This document shows positions 22,097-33,067 of a stretch of DNA of 64,000 nt, one piece after another. Both the position numbers and the translations under genes were made by a program. The stretch comes from Clarireedia homoeocarpa (lineage: Eukaryota; Ascomycota; Leotiomycetes; Helotiales; Rutstroemiaceae), in the NCBI GenBank assembly GCA_001465935.1, contig LNKV01000028.1:248001-312000 (forward strand), written 5' to 3'. Numbering within the stretch: position 1 is the stretch's first letter; the number at the start of each line of letters is the position of its first letter. The notes beneath the pieces were generated by a model. It was not told the origin of the DNA, made no database searches, and saw only the letters and a list, made by a program, of their open reading frames with translations.

Positions 22097-24750
22097 TCAT
22101 CTCTGACCCAAAACCTTCTCTTTCTCGTCTCGTAGTTGCTTCGCCATGTCATCTTCGCCCAGCCGTATCTTATCTTCCACACGTGCAAAATCACCAGCCA
22201 GAAACTTTTCGTTCACTTCTTGATATCGGTCGTTTCTCGAAGATGATTGCTGTGACCTCTGACTTATGTAGGCTCGACTTGTTGCTTCGACATTCAAAGT
22301 CAGAAGATTATGGGCTTCTTCTTCCGATATAGGCATTGCATCGCCAACCATAGGCAGGGACGATAATGGGTTGGCATACAATTCATCATCTCGAGTAATG
22401 GATGATATAGACCCAGAGAGATCTGATACTACAGACTCAGAATCGTCAACCAGCTCAAGAAAAGCGGTATCCGGTGGATTGGGGAACGCATCCGAAACCA
22501 ATCGACTTTTAAGTGGGGGCGTACAATCTGCTCCTATTGTAGGTTCACATTTCGTCTTAGCCTTCACTATACTTCGTAGAAGGTATACTTCATTCCGCTT
22601 GTAGGTCCCATAAAAGTTCTTATCGGTCATGGCTACCGCCTGGAGCTCTTCCAGTGTGTCGAGATATGATAAGATGCGTAGAGTGATAGCTTCAGTGGAT
22701 AAAACAATGGACACTGTTCTCTCGGGCCTAACTAGCGCTGGCAATTCGTAGATCTCGGGAGACACATCAGTGTCGGTGTTTTGGGGCGGATCATTCTTGC
22801 TCAGTGCCCAGCCATGTCTACCCGAGACATCGAAGAGTGTTAAGCCCACGATGCTGCTTGCAATATCATTGATAGATCTCCTAAACGCTGGTGCGTAATC
22901 ACAGACTCCACTATGGCTCTGCGGTGCACTAGGCATTAACCTTAGACAATCAATCAACTCTCTTAAAGTCCGTCGAGGCGCACTTCTCGTCGACTTCCAA
23001 AAGCTCGGAAGCACTCGAAGCTCATTGAAGACCTGCATCAATGAACCTAGGTTGGTAGCATCACAGATGTGAGATCTCCTAGGACATCGGGGTGTTGTGC
23101 TCAGTTTCAGGGAACCAGTGTAGGCTGGCCGATCAGTCTGCTCGACTGGTTTGGGTAGATATTCTTGGAGTAGATTTGAGCAGCACTCGTAAATTTGTGC
23201 AATCTTTGCAGCTCTGATTGCTTGTATCTTTTCCCTTACATTTTTCGGCAGGAACTGTTTATTCTGTATCTCCGAATCATCGCTAGCGTTCAGTATAATA
23301 CTTCGAGAAGTGCGTGTGAATAAATCTCTCTTCCCAAACACGTAGGCTATCAGAAGTAATTCGTAGGGATTGTCCTGCGCAGCTTTTGCCTCCCAGTCTG
23401 GAAGCCATTGAAACCTCACTTGCAGTTCTAACGGTGATGTACACTGGTACCGCAAGCAAACATCTGCAATGCTAACGAAGACTGGAAACTGTATCTTTTC
23501 TGGAACGCCGTGGGCATGAGCAGCATGAAGTAGGATTGTCAATGCTTCGTGGTTGTTGGGTTCCGTCTGAGGCATATGATAAACTTTCACTTCGGTTCCA
23601 TCCTTGGCGATAAACTTGGAAGGCGCCATCGGGAGATCATTTAGCATATCTAGCGGGGTCCCGACTTCCGGCGGTCGAGGTAAAATCATGTGAGAGAACA
23701 ACGGCGAGGCGTCAACTAAGACATGGGAAGAGACCCGAAATCTGAGGATTGGCGAGTTTTCTGAAGGCCGATCTGTGAACTCTAATATGGTGTCGCCACG
23801 AGTGATGCAGGTTTCTCGGACGACTCGGTCCTCTATCTGCGGTGCTTCCCAGACATCGCATAATCTTTCAGACTCTTCAACGTCTACCTTTAATCTGTCG
23901 TAAATCAACAATCGAGACTTGTACTTATCGCAATACTCTGGTCTTTCCAGCTTGAACTTATGGCCGCTAGCATCTCGCCATTTCGCGATTGAATACTTCC
24001 GTCGATCTTTATCTGCCAGAAATGCGTCGAAATGGCGTAGCGAAGATTCGGGTTCGTAGTTATTATATGTCACTTTCAAGTAGTCATATACAGCTTTGAG
24101 CATGACCTCCTGTATTTTTTTGTGGTCCCGAACAGCCGATGCCCACTGGGAATTGAATGTGAATTGTAAAGAAGCATCGTTGTTTGATCCGCCGCTATAC
24201 GATGATCGTGTATCCAAAGGGCTGATACTTGACTCGAGAGAAGGGTTCCGTCCGTTGCCCTCTGAAGCACAAGCGTCAGTACTTGTACAGCCCAATACTA
24301 ATCGGCCATTTGCAGGCTGAGCAATAAGGGAACACCCACGAGATTTTTGTATGAGTCTCCGACAATAACTAAACGATTCTTCTCGCAGATTCTTATAAAC
24401 CTCCCAAGCAGCATCTATACTCTTTGCATCGGAGGCGAGGGGAATCCTGCGCAGCCGTCTGATATGTTCGCGTAGTTGAATGTAATCAGGATCGAGCGTT
24501 GCGACGAGGAATGGATCAGGGGAAGAAGTAGACCTGCTCAGATTGATCTCCGACATCAGCGAGCTGATTTCCGGCTCGGCTTGGGCAGGCTGCAGGAATA
24601 TCAGTACGGCATCTTACAATCGCATATCTAGAGTATTATACCCACTTCCGATGAGGTCGAAAGAGAATCTTCCCTAGTGGTGGTGGGGTTTCTCCTAAAT
24701 TTGGGTAATGAAAAGCGGCCCAGCTTCTGCTGTGGAGGTGTTGAGTTCAT
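22097..24750 (-). CDS. Unrecognised protein with BTB-like and F-box-like segments
   Basis: The main open frame is 24556-22097 (819 residues from that ATG). A likely upstream exon 24750-24646 joins to 24589 through a 56-nt intron with a weak GTGGGT donor, giving 865 residues. A BTB/POZ-like stretch lies about 245-420 residues into the main frame: GDTILEFTDRPSENSPIL then FRVSSHVLVDASPLFSHMIL. Near 640-690 an F-box-like helix run appears (ITLRILSYLDTLEELQAVAM, then TDKNFYGTYK). The C-terminus is charged and helical (EDKIRLGEDDMAKQLRDEKE). The combination suggests a cullin-RING ubiquitin ligase adaptor, but that is inference from two weak domain matches. Similar BTB-plus-F-box architectures are common in Leotiomycetes. 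Confidence 0.75.
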
Positions 24751-26509
24751 GGCGGTGCCATATGAAGGGCGCGACATCTTTAATAGGAAGTGAATTTCTC
24801 CCCGAAAGCGATATACCCAGGCAGTCCGTTTTGATCAGCATCGTGGAGGTCTATGCGTGCTGCGCAGGGCCGTGGACAAGATTATTGTTAGGTTCTGGGG
24901 ATGTGGGACAGTGTTAGGTACCTGTACTCAGGCCAAGGCTGGGGTCAACTGTGGCTTAGCTGAACAAGCCGAGGACAAGCCTAGAACGGTGGAAGGTTAC
25001 ACTGAGGTATCCGTCCCCGTACGGTAGATGTCGCCATTTGACTACTACGAGATATTTCTCCAGATATCTCTATTTCAGTTGCATTAGGACGAGAAACACA
25101 TATATGCCAATTGTCCGCCCGTTTCAGAGTCGACTACTATGGACACAGCACCACTCCCCTCAAGCAGGGATCAACTGTAGACCTATCTCGCGGGATTAGG
25201 TCCAGCAGGTGGTTTACATGCGGCTCAAATACTGGGATTGTTGTTTATCTGACCCTCGAAAATATCTGTTTCCTCGTCGATTGGCATGATCGTCACCACA
25301 AGCGTGGATTCTCAAGTGAGTAAACTCCTCCCGTGGATTCGGCAGCTTTGAAATTTGAGGTGGTGATAGATGGCAGCATCGTTTCACAGTGGACTTTCGG
25401 TGATAAATCAAACCTTCTCTCATATGAGAAGTGAGCAGCAATAATGAGGAGAAATACAGTATCTCTATTGCAAGGTGTTGAGTTTAAGGCACATACTCCC
25501 TGGGTGAGAACTATGATCCGTCTGCCTCCACGTGGTTTTCTGGAGGATAGACGCGACAAGGAGTGAAGTATTTAATCACCCAAGAGACAATCCAAAACAT
25601 CTAGGGCCAGAGAAGTCGGTGCCAAGATTGGAAGACACAGCTGTCTTGCTTGCTCATCGCCCTCGTCATATAAGCCTGATGCTTGCCGGCACTTTCGCTG
25701 GCCTTAAAGGGCTCAGAATCAACTGGAAAACCGATCCGCATTGCACACTACTACCTACTACCAGACCTGCAATCATGGCCGGCCTACGAAAGGAATCGTA
25801 GCGAGCACCAAGTGCAAGTCTCGTAGATCTCTCGTCAATTCCATAGGTACAAGCTGTCGTCCTTCTAGCCGACTGTAATCAATTCGACCTCCCTACACGG
25901 GGTCGATTTAACATTCATCATACATACAGATAAATCCATCTTCCCCTATTCATGGACGTTCAACCCCGCCACGTTAGCTCCGACCCGAAGGACAGGAACG
26001 AAAGCAATAGGTTCTCACGTTCAGGACAGGCCCCAGGATATGTATTGGTATGTATTTTGACACAACATGAATAATTCCAGCGATTCAAAAAATGGTGCAA
26101 TGTGATATGGAATTGTTCGAGGCTTCATAGGAAGATGTGACGTTCTTGCATGGTTATCACGTTGGTACACCACAGTTGGATTCAGGGGGAACCAGAGTTA
26201 AGGTATTGGAAAGGGTAGAATTATAGTTTATTGACTATTAGTGAAGGGATTCATAATATCAATCGCCATAATGCTTGAGATTCGCCCGCTTTGCAGAAGG
26301 TGGCGCAGGCAGATGTAGTTGGTCGCTCATGGTGATCAATCCACTGTGACTCATCACTCCCCTAAATTATTAAATAAACCTATTCGCAGCTTATTATACT
26401 CAGAACATATTCATTGCTTGTCCTGTAGCTCGGTGCTCTACTGGCAACAACTGTCCAACTCGGCTCAAACATCCATCGATAATCAGGCTGAAAGACACAA
26501 AGCGAAACA
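24751..26509. other. Intergenic region, no supported gene
   Basis: 1.76 kb between the divergent BTB/F-box-like and RNA cyclase genes. Open frames on both strands are short, lack domains and begin at random positions. No repeats of note and no tRNA. It may hold long untranslated leaders or an unrecognised non-coding RNA. Confidence 0.55.
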
Positions 26510-27868
26510 ATGGGGTCGATACTAAAACGCGTCACCCTGGACGGGAGAACAGGAGAAGGAGGAGGACAGTAAGCTTTCCAATGAACTATAGTAATATCGA
26601 AAATAGTACTGATATTATATAGACTAGTCAGAATAGCTATTTCTCTTGCTGCACTCACCGGAACTCCGCTCAAGATCACACATGTGCGGGGAAACAGGTA
26701 AAATACCCGTTTTCCAGTCATCGGCAGCAATGCTAATACTCTACATAAAGACCAGGAAAAGGAAATGGAGGTGCGATCATTTTTACATGAGCCTGTAAGA
26801 TATCTGATTGACATCACCACAGGTCTAAAAGCCCAGCATGTTGCAGCTGTAAAATTCCTCGCAAAAGCCACCTCGGCCGAAACCGAAGGTTGTTTCGTAG
26901 GAAGCAAGACCATCGAGTTCAAACCCACCTCATCACCCGCAGTTATCAAAGAACGAGACATCAAAATCGACGCCGACTCCGCTGCCAGTATTCTCTTAGT
27001 GCTCCAAGCGATCCTCCCGATTCTGCTATTCGCCAGCGACGCCAACGCCACTCCGATCAATCTCTCCATCAAAGGAGGCTCTAATGGAGCGCACTCGTTA
27101 TCCTACGAGTATCTTGATCAGGTGCTTCTACCCTCTCTTGAGCGGTTTGGGATTAATGCTGAGAGGCGACTCAAGACCCGGGGATGGTCTCATGGTCCGT
27201 TGAAACTGGGGTGTGCTGAGTTCAAGATCTATCCTATACCGTTAGGACAGTCGTTGAAACCGCCTGATTGGCCGACGGAACGTGGAGCATTAACTGAGAT
27301 CGATGTTTCAATCTTGGTGCTAAAGCATCTACAGAAACCAGTAAAGGCCGCCATGCTCACCGAGCTTGAGCGCTTCTTCCCAGATGTACCAGTCAACTTC
27401 GTCTTGGAAGAAGATAGTACACGGATATACACCATCCTGGTAGCACATACCTCGACCGGACTACGCTTCGGTCGCGACTGGCTTTATGACAAAAAGACGA
27501 AAGGCAGGAGCCCCGAAGAAATATCCGAGGAACTGGTGAAGAGCGTTGTGGAAGGGTTGGACAGAGAGCTTAAGAGAGGCAGTGTTGTTGATAAACATCT
27601 TCAGGATCAACTGGTCATCTTTCAGGCACTTGCTGATGGCAAATCAGTCATTTCAGGATCTGGATCGCCGAGAGAACTGAGGGATAGATTGGATCGTACA
27701 GATGAGCCGTTTGGAGATGGGACTAAACACACTACTACTGCTAGATGGGTGACGAGTGAGGTGCTGCCGGGTGTGAGATGGTATGATGGGGGACAGGCTT
27801 GTGAGGGAGTAGGATGGAGAGTAGGCGGGGCGAATCCCGAGAACAATCCGTCGGCACGAGATTCATAA
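26510..27868 (+). CDS. rtcA: RNA 3'-terminal phosphate cyclase (RtcA type)
   Basis: Converts RNA 3'-phosphate ends to 2',3'-cyclic phosphates via a covalent AMP-enzyme. Exons 26510-26568, 26623-26697, 26751-26770 and 26823-27868 join to 399 residues. The third exon is only 20 nt and encodes RPGKGNG plus one base; without it the conserved block THVRGNR-PGKGNGG-LKAQHV is broken. The start MGSILKRVTLDGRTGEGGGQLVRIA carries the cyclase glycine motif. The nucleotidyl-accepting His is in KHTTTARWVTSEVL near residue 340, matching the H-T-x-T motif of active RtcA rather than the inactive Rcl1 paralogue. About 30-60 residues longer than bacterial RtcA, mostly at the C-terminus. It converges on the SDR gene with 147 bp between them. 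Confidence 0.92.
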
Positions 27869-28015
27869 TGTGCGCTATCTCAAAGGTAGAAGACAATCAT
27901 GATCACAAATACTTATCAATAATAATAGCTGTTCAGTTTTGATGATTTGGGATTCTAGTTCATCTAGATCGAAAGACGCACCATTCAATATCAATACCCG
28001 TTTTCGCAAACCAGC

Positions 28016-28780
28016 CTATACAAGCAACGCTCCTGAATCAGTCCTAGCAATCGTCCCCGTCGCATTACTATCCTTCATCAACCATAAGTACGCCTCAGCC
28101 GTCTCCTCCGGCAACCCTACATGTTTAGTAGGAACCTTCTCCTCAATCCCTTTAAACATCGCCTTCGTCTTCTCGGGCTCAAACGCGCTCCAAAGCTCCG
28201 TATCCACGGCCCCCAACGAAACAGCATTTACCCTAATCGGTGCCAACTCCAGCGCAAGACCCCTCACCATTCCGTGCACACCCGCCGCAAAACCTGAAAT
28301 CACGCTAAATCCATGAAGCGGACGATCGGCAGCACTGCCGGTTGTGATGATGACGGAGGACTGGGGTCCGGGGGATAAGTAATTTGTTGCGACTTTTGCG
28401 ACGAGAAACGGAGCGAAGAAACGCACTTGACCAGCTTTCAGGATGTTCTCGAGAGTGGCGTCCTTGAGCTGCATGTTGGCCAAGGGGTCGCCGGCCGTGA
28501 AGACAACATGGTCGACTTTTCCCGTCTGTTCGAATAGTTTCTCAATGTCGGCTTCGACGCTGGGCTTGGAGAGATCGCATTGGTATCCTGCGATCTTCCC
28601 CTCCGGGTAGCTAGACTTGAGACGCTCGATGGCGGAGGAGACGCGCTGAGGTGAGGAAGAGGAAACGGTAACAGAGGCGCCCGATTCAAGTGAAGCTTCT
28701 GCAACACAGAACCCAGCGCCTGCCGTGCCGCCAATGACGAGCACGTGCTTTCCAGCAAGCTTTTGGTATTTCCCAGGCAT
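28016..28780 (-). CDS. Divergent short-chain dehydrogenase/reductase without the usual Tyr-x-x-x-Lys
   Basis: A Rossmann-fold SDR of 254 residues, single exon. The nucleotide loop is GGTAGAGFCVA (residues ~17-27), an altered TGxxxGxG. Expected landmarks follow: CDLSK (adenine pocket Asp), VFTAGDP in place of NNAG, the catalytic-type Ser in IITTGSAADRP, and LAPIRVNAVSLGAVDTELW. Where the Tyr-x-x-x-Lys pair normally stands the sequence reads GFSVISGFAAGVHGMVRG, with no Tyr and no Lys. This pattern is known in a subgroup of bacterial and fungal SDRs. The protein may bind NAD(P) without classical catalysis or use other residues. The C-terminal segment TGTIARTDSGALLV is the usual SDR end. Substrate unknown. 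Confidence 0.9.
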   Translation of the reverse strand: MPGKYQKLAGKHVLVIGGTAGAGFCVAEASLESGASVTVSSSSPQRVSSAIERLKSSYPEGKIAGYQCDLSKPSVEADIEKLFEQTGKVDHVVFTAGDPLANMQLKDATLENILKAGQVRFFAPFLVAKVATNYLSPGPQSSVIITTGSAADRPLHGFSVISGFAAGVHGMVRGLALELAPIRVNAVSLGAVDTELWSAFEPEKTKAMFKGIEEKVPTKHVGLPEETAEAYLWLMKDSNATGTIARTDSGALLV

Positions 28781-29656
28781 TTTCTCGTATAGTGATGACT
28801 TGGTTCATTCAGCCAGTGGACTGGATAGCGAGAAGAAGTGGCACTTTACATACGAATGACGAGAAATGGAGACCCGACCTTTAAAGCCGACTATGTCCGA
28901 TCTGAATGTTGACATCACTTCATAGCGCATTTAAAATACACTAAATCCGCAACCTTCACATCCCCCTTGATTGCCATATGCGACCTCCCCACCTTATTTT
29001 TCTTCTACGGAGAGTGCAACCATGGGGATAGTGTGATCCAGATGTAGGGAACTAGTTTGTTTAAGATTCGGACGAATGGCTGCACCTCAATTGATTTAGG
29101 GTTTTACTGAACGTCCGACGCTTTTTACTATTTATTCGACGTCCTACATTATGTACGGAAGTATTGAACATCCGGAGGTGCACGCGTCGAATCTGATCTT
29201 ATAACTACACAACTGGGTATGGAAAGGATCAGTCTACATAGTAACGCATATAAGGCTGGCACAGAAAGAGAACGGGCATATTTAAGAGCTTTCGTAGATA
29301 CAGCAGGAGGTCCTAGATTAGAAGATAATCTTGAAGTATTCCTGGATATAGAGGCTTCAGAGCCAGCAGAGATCTTCATACTATGCGATGAGGGTACTAC
29401 TATTGCGGAGCTAGAAGAGTTTGATGAATTTCGTTAGTTCAACTTCGTATAGTTTGCTACAGCCATTTTGCATTGAAAGTTTCTCTGGCGCTGGAAACGT
29501 CATGTGGGTCATCTGGATGAAAAGGTGGGTGACGCAAGTTACTGACCAGAGTCTTTCTCAAAACCTTGATCAGATCCAAAGAGGCTTACCAATGAAGAAT
29601 GGAAGGCTATGCTTATGTATTATCATAAATCTACAATGTTCTATCGACACATCTCA
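28781..29656. other. Intergenic region, no supported gene
   Basis: Upstream of the SDR and downstream of EMC1. A 72-codon open frame at 29219-29437 (+) starts with ATG and is acidic (ETTIAELEEFDEFR-like end), but it has no recognisable domain and overlaps an antisense frame of similar length. It is not called. Confidence 0.5.
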
Positions 29657-32632
29657 TCAAGCAATCCATCGTCCATTAATCTGTTTCCTCCTTACCTATT
29701 CAAAAAGTTAGTTGACATGCATTCATTCGCGCATTGAGTTGCAGATAAAACTTACCATAGGCGCCACTACTGTGACCCCAGCTCCTAAAGCCAGAACTGT
29801 AGTTACAAGACTCAACTTGTTGAACGACTTGCCTAAGATATCGAAAGCCGCACTAGGTGTAACTCTCGTGCCAAAGATATCAATTCCATATGCGAATACC
29901 AAACTAGTACTCTCCAAAAGTGCCGGGCTAGTGATGACGTTCCTGATGCCAAGAACTTCTCGTTTGTGGGTGATGATCATTTTGGGGTCAAATTCAATGA
30001 CTGGTTGGTAGCGAAGAAGTCCTTCTTCTTGCTCCGCGGCGGTAGGATCACGTCCAACGGGACGGCGGGGATCGAGGAGGTAACGAGGAATACCAATGAT
30101 TGCGTTGGAGGATAGAGTACAGAGAAGTTGGCGGGTAGTGATGCCTTGGCGAGTCTGTGAGACAGACATATGGGTAATTGCTTCTGGGATAACAAATGAT
30201 TGGCTAACGACATATGGAAGGACTGGGCCAGCATTAGGAATATCGTATGGTTCCAGGCTAGAGAAGTTTGCACTAGAACCGAGAGTGCCACGATCGTTGG
30301 GAATTGGGGACTCATATAGATCAGAGACAATGAGCTGGTAGCCTTTGGATCCTGGTTGAGACGTAGGGGTCGAAAGCTCGTCGCTCCAAAGGGAATAAGC
30401 AAACCAGTTTTCAGTGAAAACTGAAGCAATAGGTTTCTTGGTATCAACACCTTCGTGGGCCGCAGAATAAAGGATGTCGCCGGAGATAGTATCAAGTAGG
30501 TAGAATGATGCCATTGAAGAGTCATCAGAGACCGCAGTGACCAAAGCAACATTAGGGTTCAAGTACTTGTATAAAACAGTACGATCACCAAGGACTCGGC
30601 CAATGGATGCTACTGGATCGTGAGCCGGCTTCGACACTACATTGGTGATTCTCTGGCCATGCGCAGGCTGGAAAGTCCATGTGAAGACGGGTTTAGCGTC
30701 AGACCCACTGGCGTCATACTTGAGTCCTTTGACCTCACCATTACTTCCTCGAACAACGAGGAAGTCCCTAGGAGCCCAATCTTTTGGCACGTCGCCAGGG
30801 TTTCCGTCAAGACCGATCGGTAACATCCATCTACCGGCTTCACTGTCAACTAGCGCAGCAGTTTGAACATAGGGCCAAGTTCCAGGATCCATTGCCTCAA
30901 CTTTCTTTCCATCAGCAGTCTGTACAACAATATATTCACCTTCACTCCCCCTGATGGTCGTTGTGCCCTTGGCATTATCGACGTAGATAGCCTTAGGATC
31001 CCAATTTTTGCCTGCAGGGATGTCAAAAGCTTTCAGAGTCCATACAACACTCCCTTGGAAACCAGCATCCAAGCCATAAAGACGACCTCGCTGAGTCGCG
31101 ACAATGACAAGCTTGTTGAAGCCAAAGCTGTCTCGTTCCAACACACCCGGCTTTGGTGCAGCTAGGTCGCCAGGCAATATAGCACTCAAGAAACGAGTTG
31201 GAAGATTTTGCAAGTATCCAGGAAGATACTGCAAGTCATTAACATGACGTTTAAGCCTGTGGATGTATGCTGAGAGAGGATTGCTGTGAGCTTCTGCTTC
31301 AAGGGTCTTTGCCAATGATTCCGACACGGGAATTTCAGCCCACTCAGCGGCAATAGCGCCAGAAAGACCTTCGACACGACTCCACGATTCTGCACCGTTC
31401 CGAACAAGAACCCAGTCTTGTTCGCTGCCCAAAAGTGCTGATCTGACGGCGTACGTGTCGGGAGTTCTTTGAACAACCTCTGATGCGCCGTGGAGAACGT
31501 GGCCGTGGTGTTTTTCCGTCTTGATTGGCCATCTGCCAATGACTCCATGGGATACAGATGATACAGTGATAGTCTCATCCTCCGTAAAGCGAGTGAAATA
31601 AACGTTGGCTTCTTGCGAGCTGATAGAGATGGCGCCTTTACCTACAAGTTTCGGTAACTCGTATGCTTTGTCGATGGTTCCTTTTGCTATATCAATGTGA
31701 TAAACATCAGCTCGATTGGAAACTGCAGAATGGCTGTGAACCAAGAAGTGGGGCAATGATTGGACTAGGTGAGGAGCATGGAGTGTCACTTTCGTAAGCT
31801 CCCCATCGGACATCGTCAATGGTAGAGTATGTAGATCGCTCGGTTTTCCCAAAATGTTCACCTTCAGATTCTTGAAAGATTTGTCGGTCCAAGCAATGAT
31901 TGGTGCTGCGGAGTTAGCTCCCACAAGAAGGACATCTTGAGGAGCATGTACGTCCCCCTTTGTACCAAGAATATACTCGGAAACCTTCTTGCCTGTGAGA
32001 GGATCAACAGTAGAAACCTTCACACTATATCCTCCTCTTAAGCCTTGTAAAGTAATAACAAAGATACTCCGAACGTCCGTGCTAACCTGCAAAGGCAGAT
32101 CACCACTTACATCCGTATATTCCCATACAACATCACCATTGTCGCCATTCAGTCTTCGTACACTCGCGGTGCCGCTGTCTTCGGATAATACCAAAACATC
32201 CTTTATAGCATCTCCACCTTCAACGATCTCAAGGTCCTTTATTTGTCCCGCAAAATTGTTGCCCCATTTTGATCTTCCAGTTATCCCATCCCAAGCATCG
32301 ACTCTGCTACCCAAAGCACTAACGACTGTTCCATCACCCTCAACTGGTCGCAGAAATCCATCCGTCTCGACACTTCCATTGCCGAGTAATTGTCGCCAGA
32401 CGACCTTTCCTGTGCCCGGATTTATAGCTCCAACAACACCCAGATCACTTAGAGTGTATAATAGTGTAGCTTTTTCATCCTTCCTCGGTCGATGGAAGAA
32501 CGTGGTATCTGGTTGTGGGAGACCTAGAAGTTCGTGTTGGTAGTCGACACTAAAAGCTTCATCTGCAAAAACTGCATACACCCGCGGCAGTATTGACAGA
32601 GCCAAACAGACAAGATTTAATGGAAGTCGCAT
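29657..32632 (-). CDS. EMC1: ER membrane protein complex subunit 1 (EMC1)
   Basis: Largest subunit of the ER membrane complex, which inserts tail-anchored and multipass proteins. Exons 32632-29756 and 29695-29657 join to 971 residues. The last 39-nt exon encodes VRRKQINGRWIA, the conserved cytosolic tail; reading through the donor would instead give a 969-residue product ending SFICNSMRE. Signal peptide residues 1-20 (LPLNLVCLALSILPRVYA), then a lumenal PQQ-like beta-propeller (FHRPRKDEKATLLYTLSDLG, VGAINPGTGKVVWRQLL). The C-terminal EMC1 domain spans about 720-940, including QTRQGITTRQLLCTLSSNAI and PRYLLDPRRPVGRDPT. One transmembrane helix follows (LSLVTTVLALGAGVTVVAP). Length and topology agree with the family. 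Confidence 0.95.
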
Positions 32633-33067
32633 GGTGGCATCGGCTGAGTGTTGATATCGACCCTAAGGTGGCATGAAGCTCTCGAGCTTGAGTTATCATG
32701 CACTAGTCTTGTTGTGGATGAAGTCATCGGCTCGGATATTCCTAAGCGCCGAACATGTAGCCATTGAAAACTGCTCTAGTTTTCTCTGACTCTTTACACC
32801 AATTATTTAGAAGCTCTGAAGAGAGAATGAAGAAGCAGATTCAAACTATCTCTATTCCACTATACTAAGGGGTATCTATGCTAGATGACTACACTAAAGG
32901 ATAACGAACAGACGGGATATCAATAAGCAATATAAGTTGCCCTCTCTGCTCTACTCCATCAATATTATTGGGCATCCGGTCATCTTGCCCTCCTTCCTCC
33001 TTATATATTGATACAGCATACCTCGTCCTAAGGTCCAGATACGCATAAACTATTCCAGCCCATCTTC
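32633..33067. other. Intergenic spacer, no gene seen
   Basis: EMC1 promoter and 3' flank of the disordered-protein gene (both on the minus strand). The antisense-free frame 32889-33071 (-) is only the downstream continuation of low-information DNA. Confidence 0.6.

Noticed and set aside
29219..29437. Small ATG-initiated acidic ORF (72 aa)
   Set aside because: No family, overlaps an antisense ORF of equal length; spacer location.
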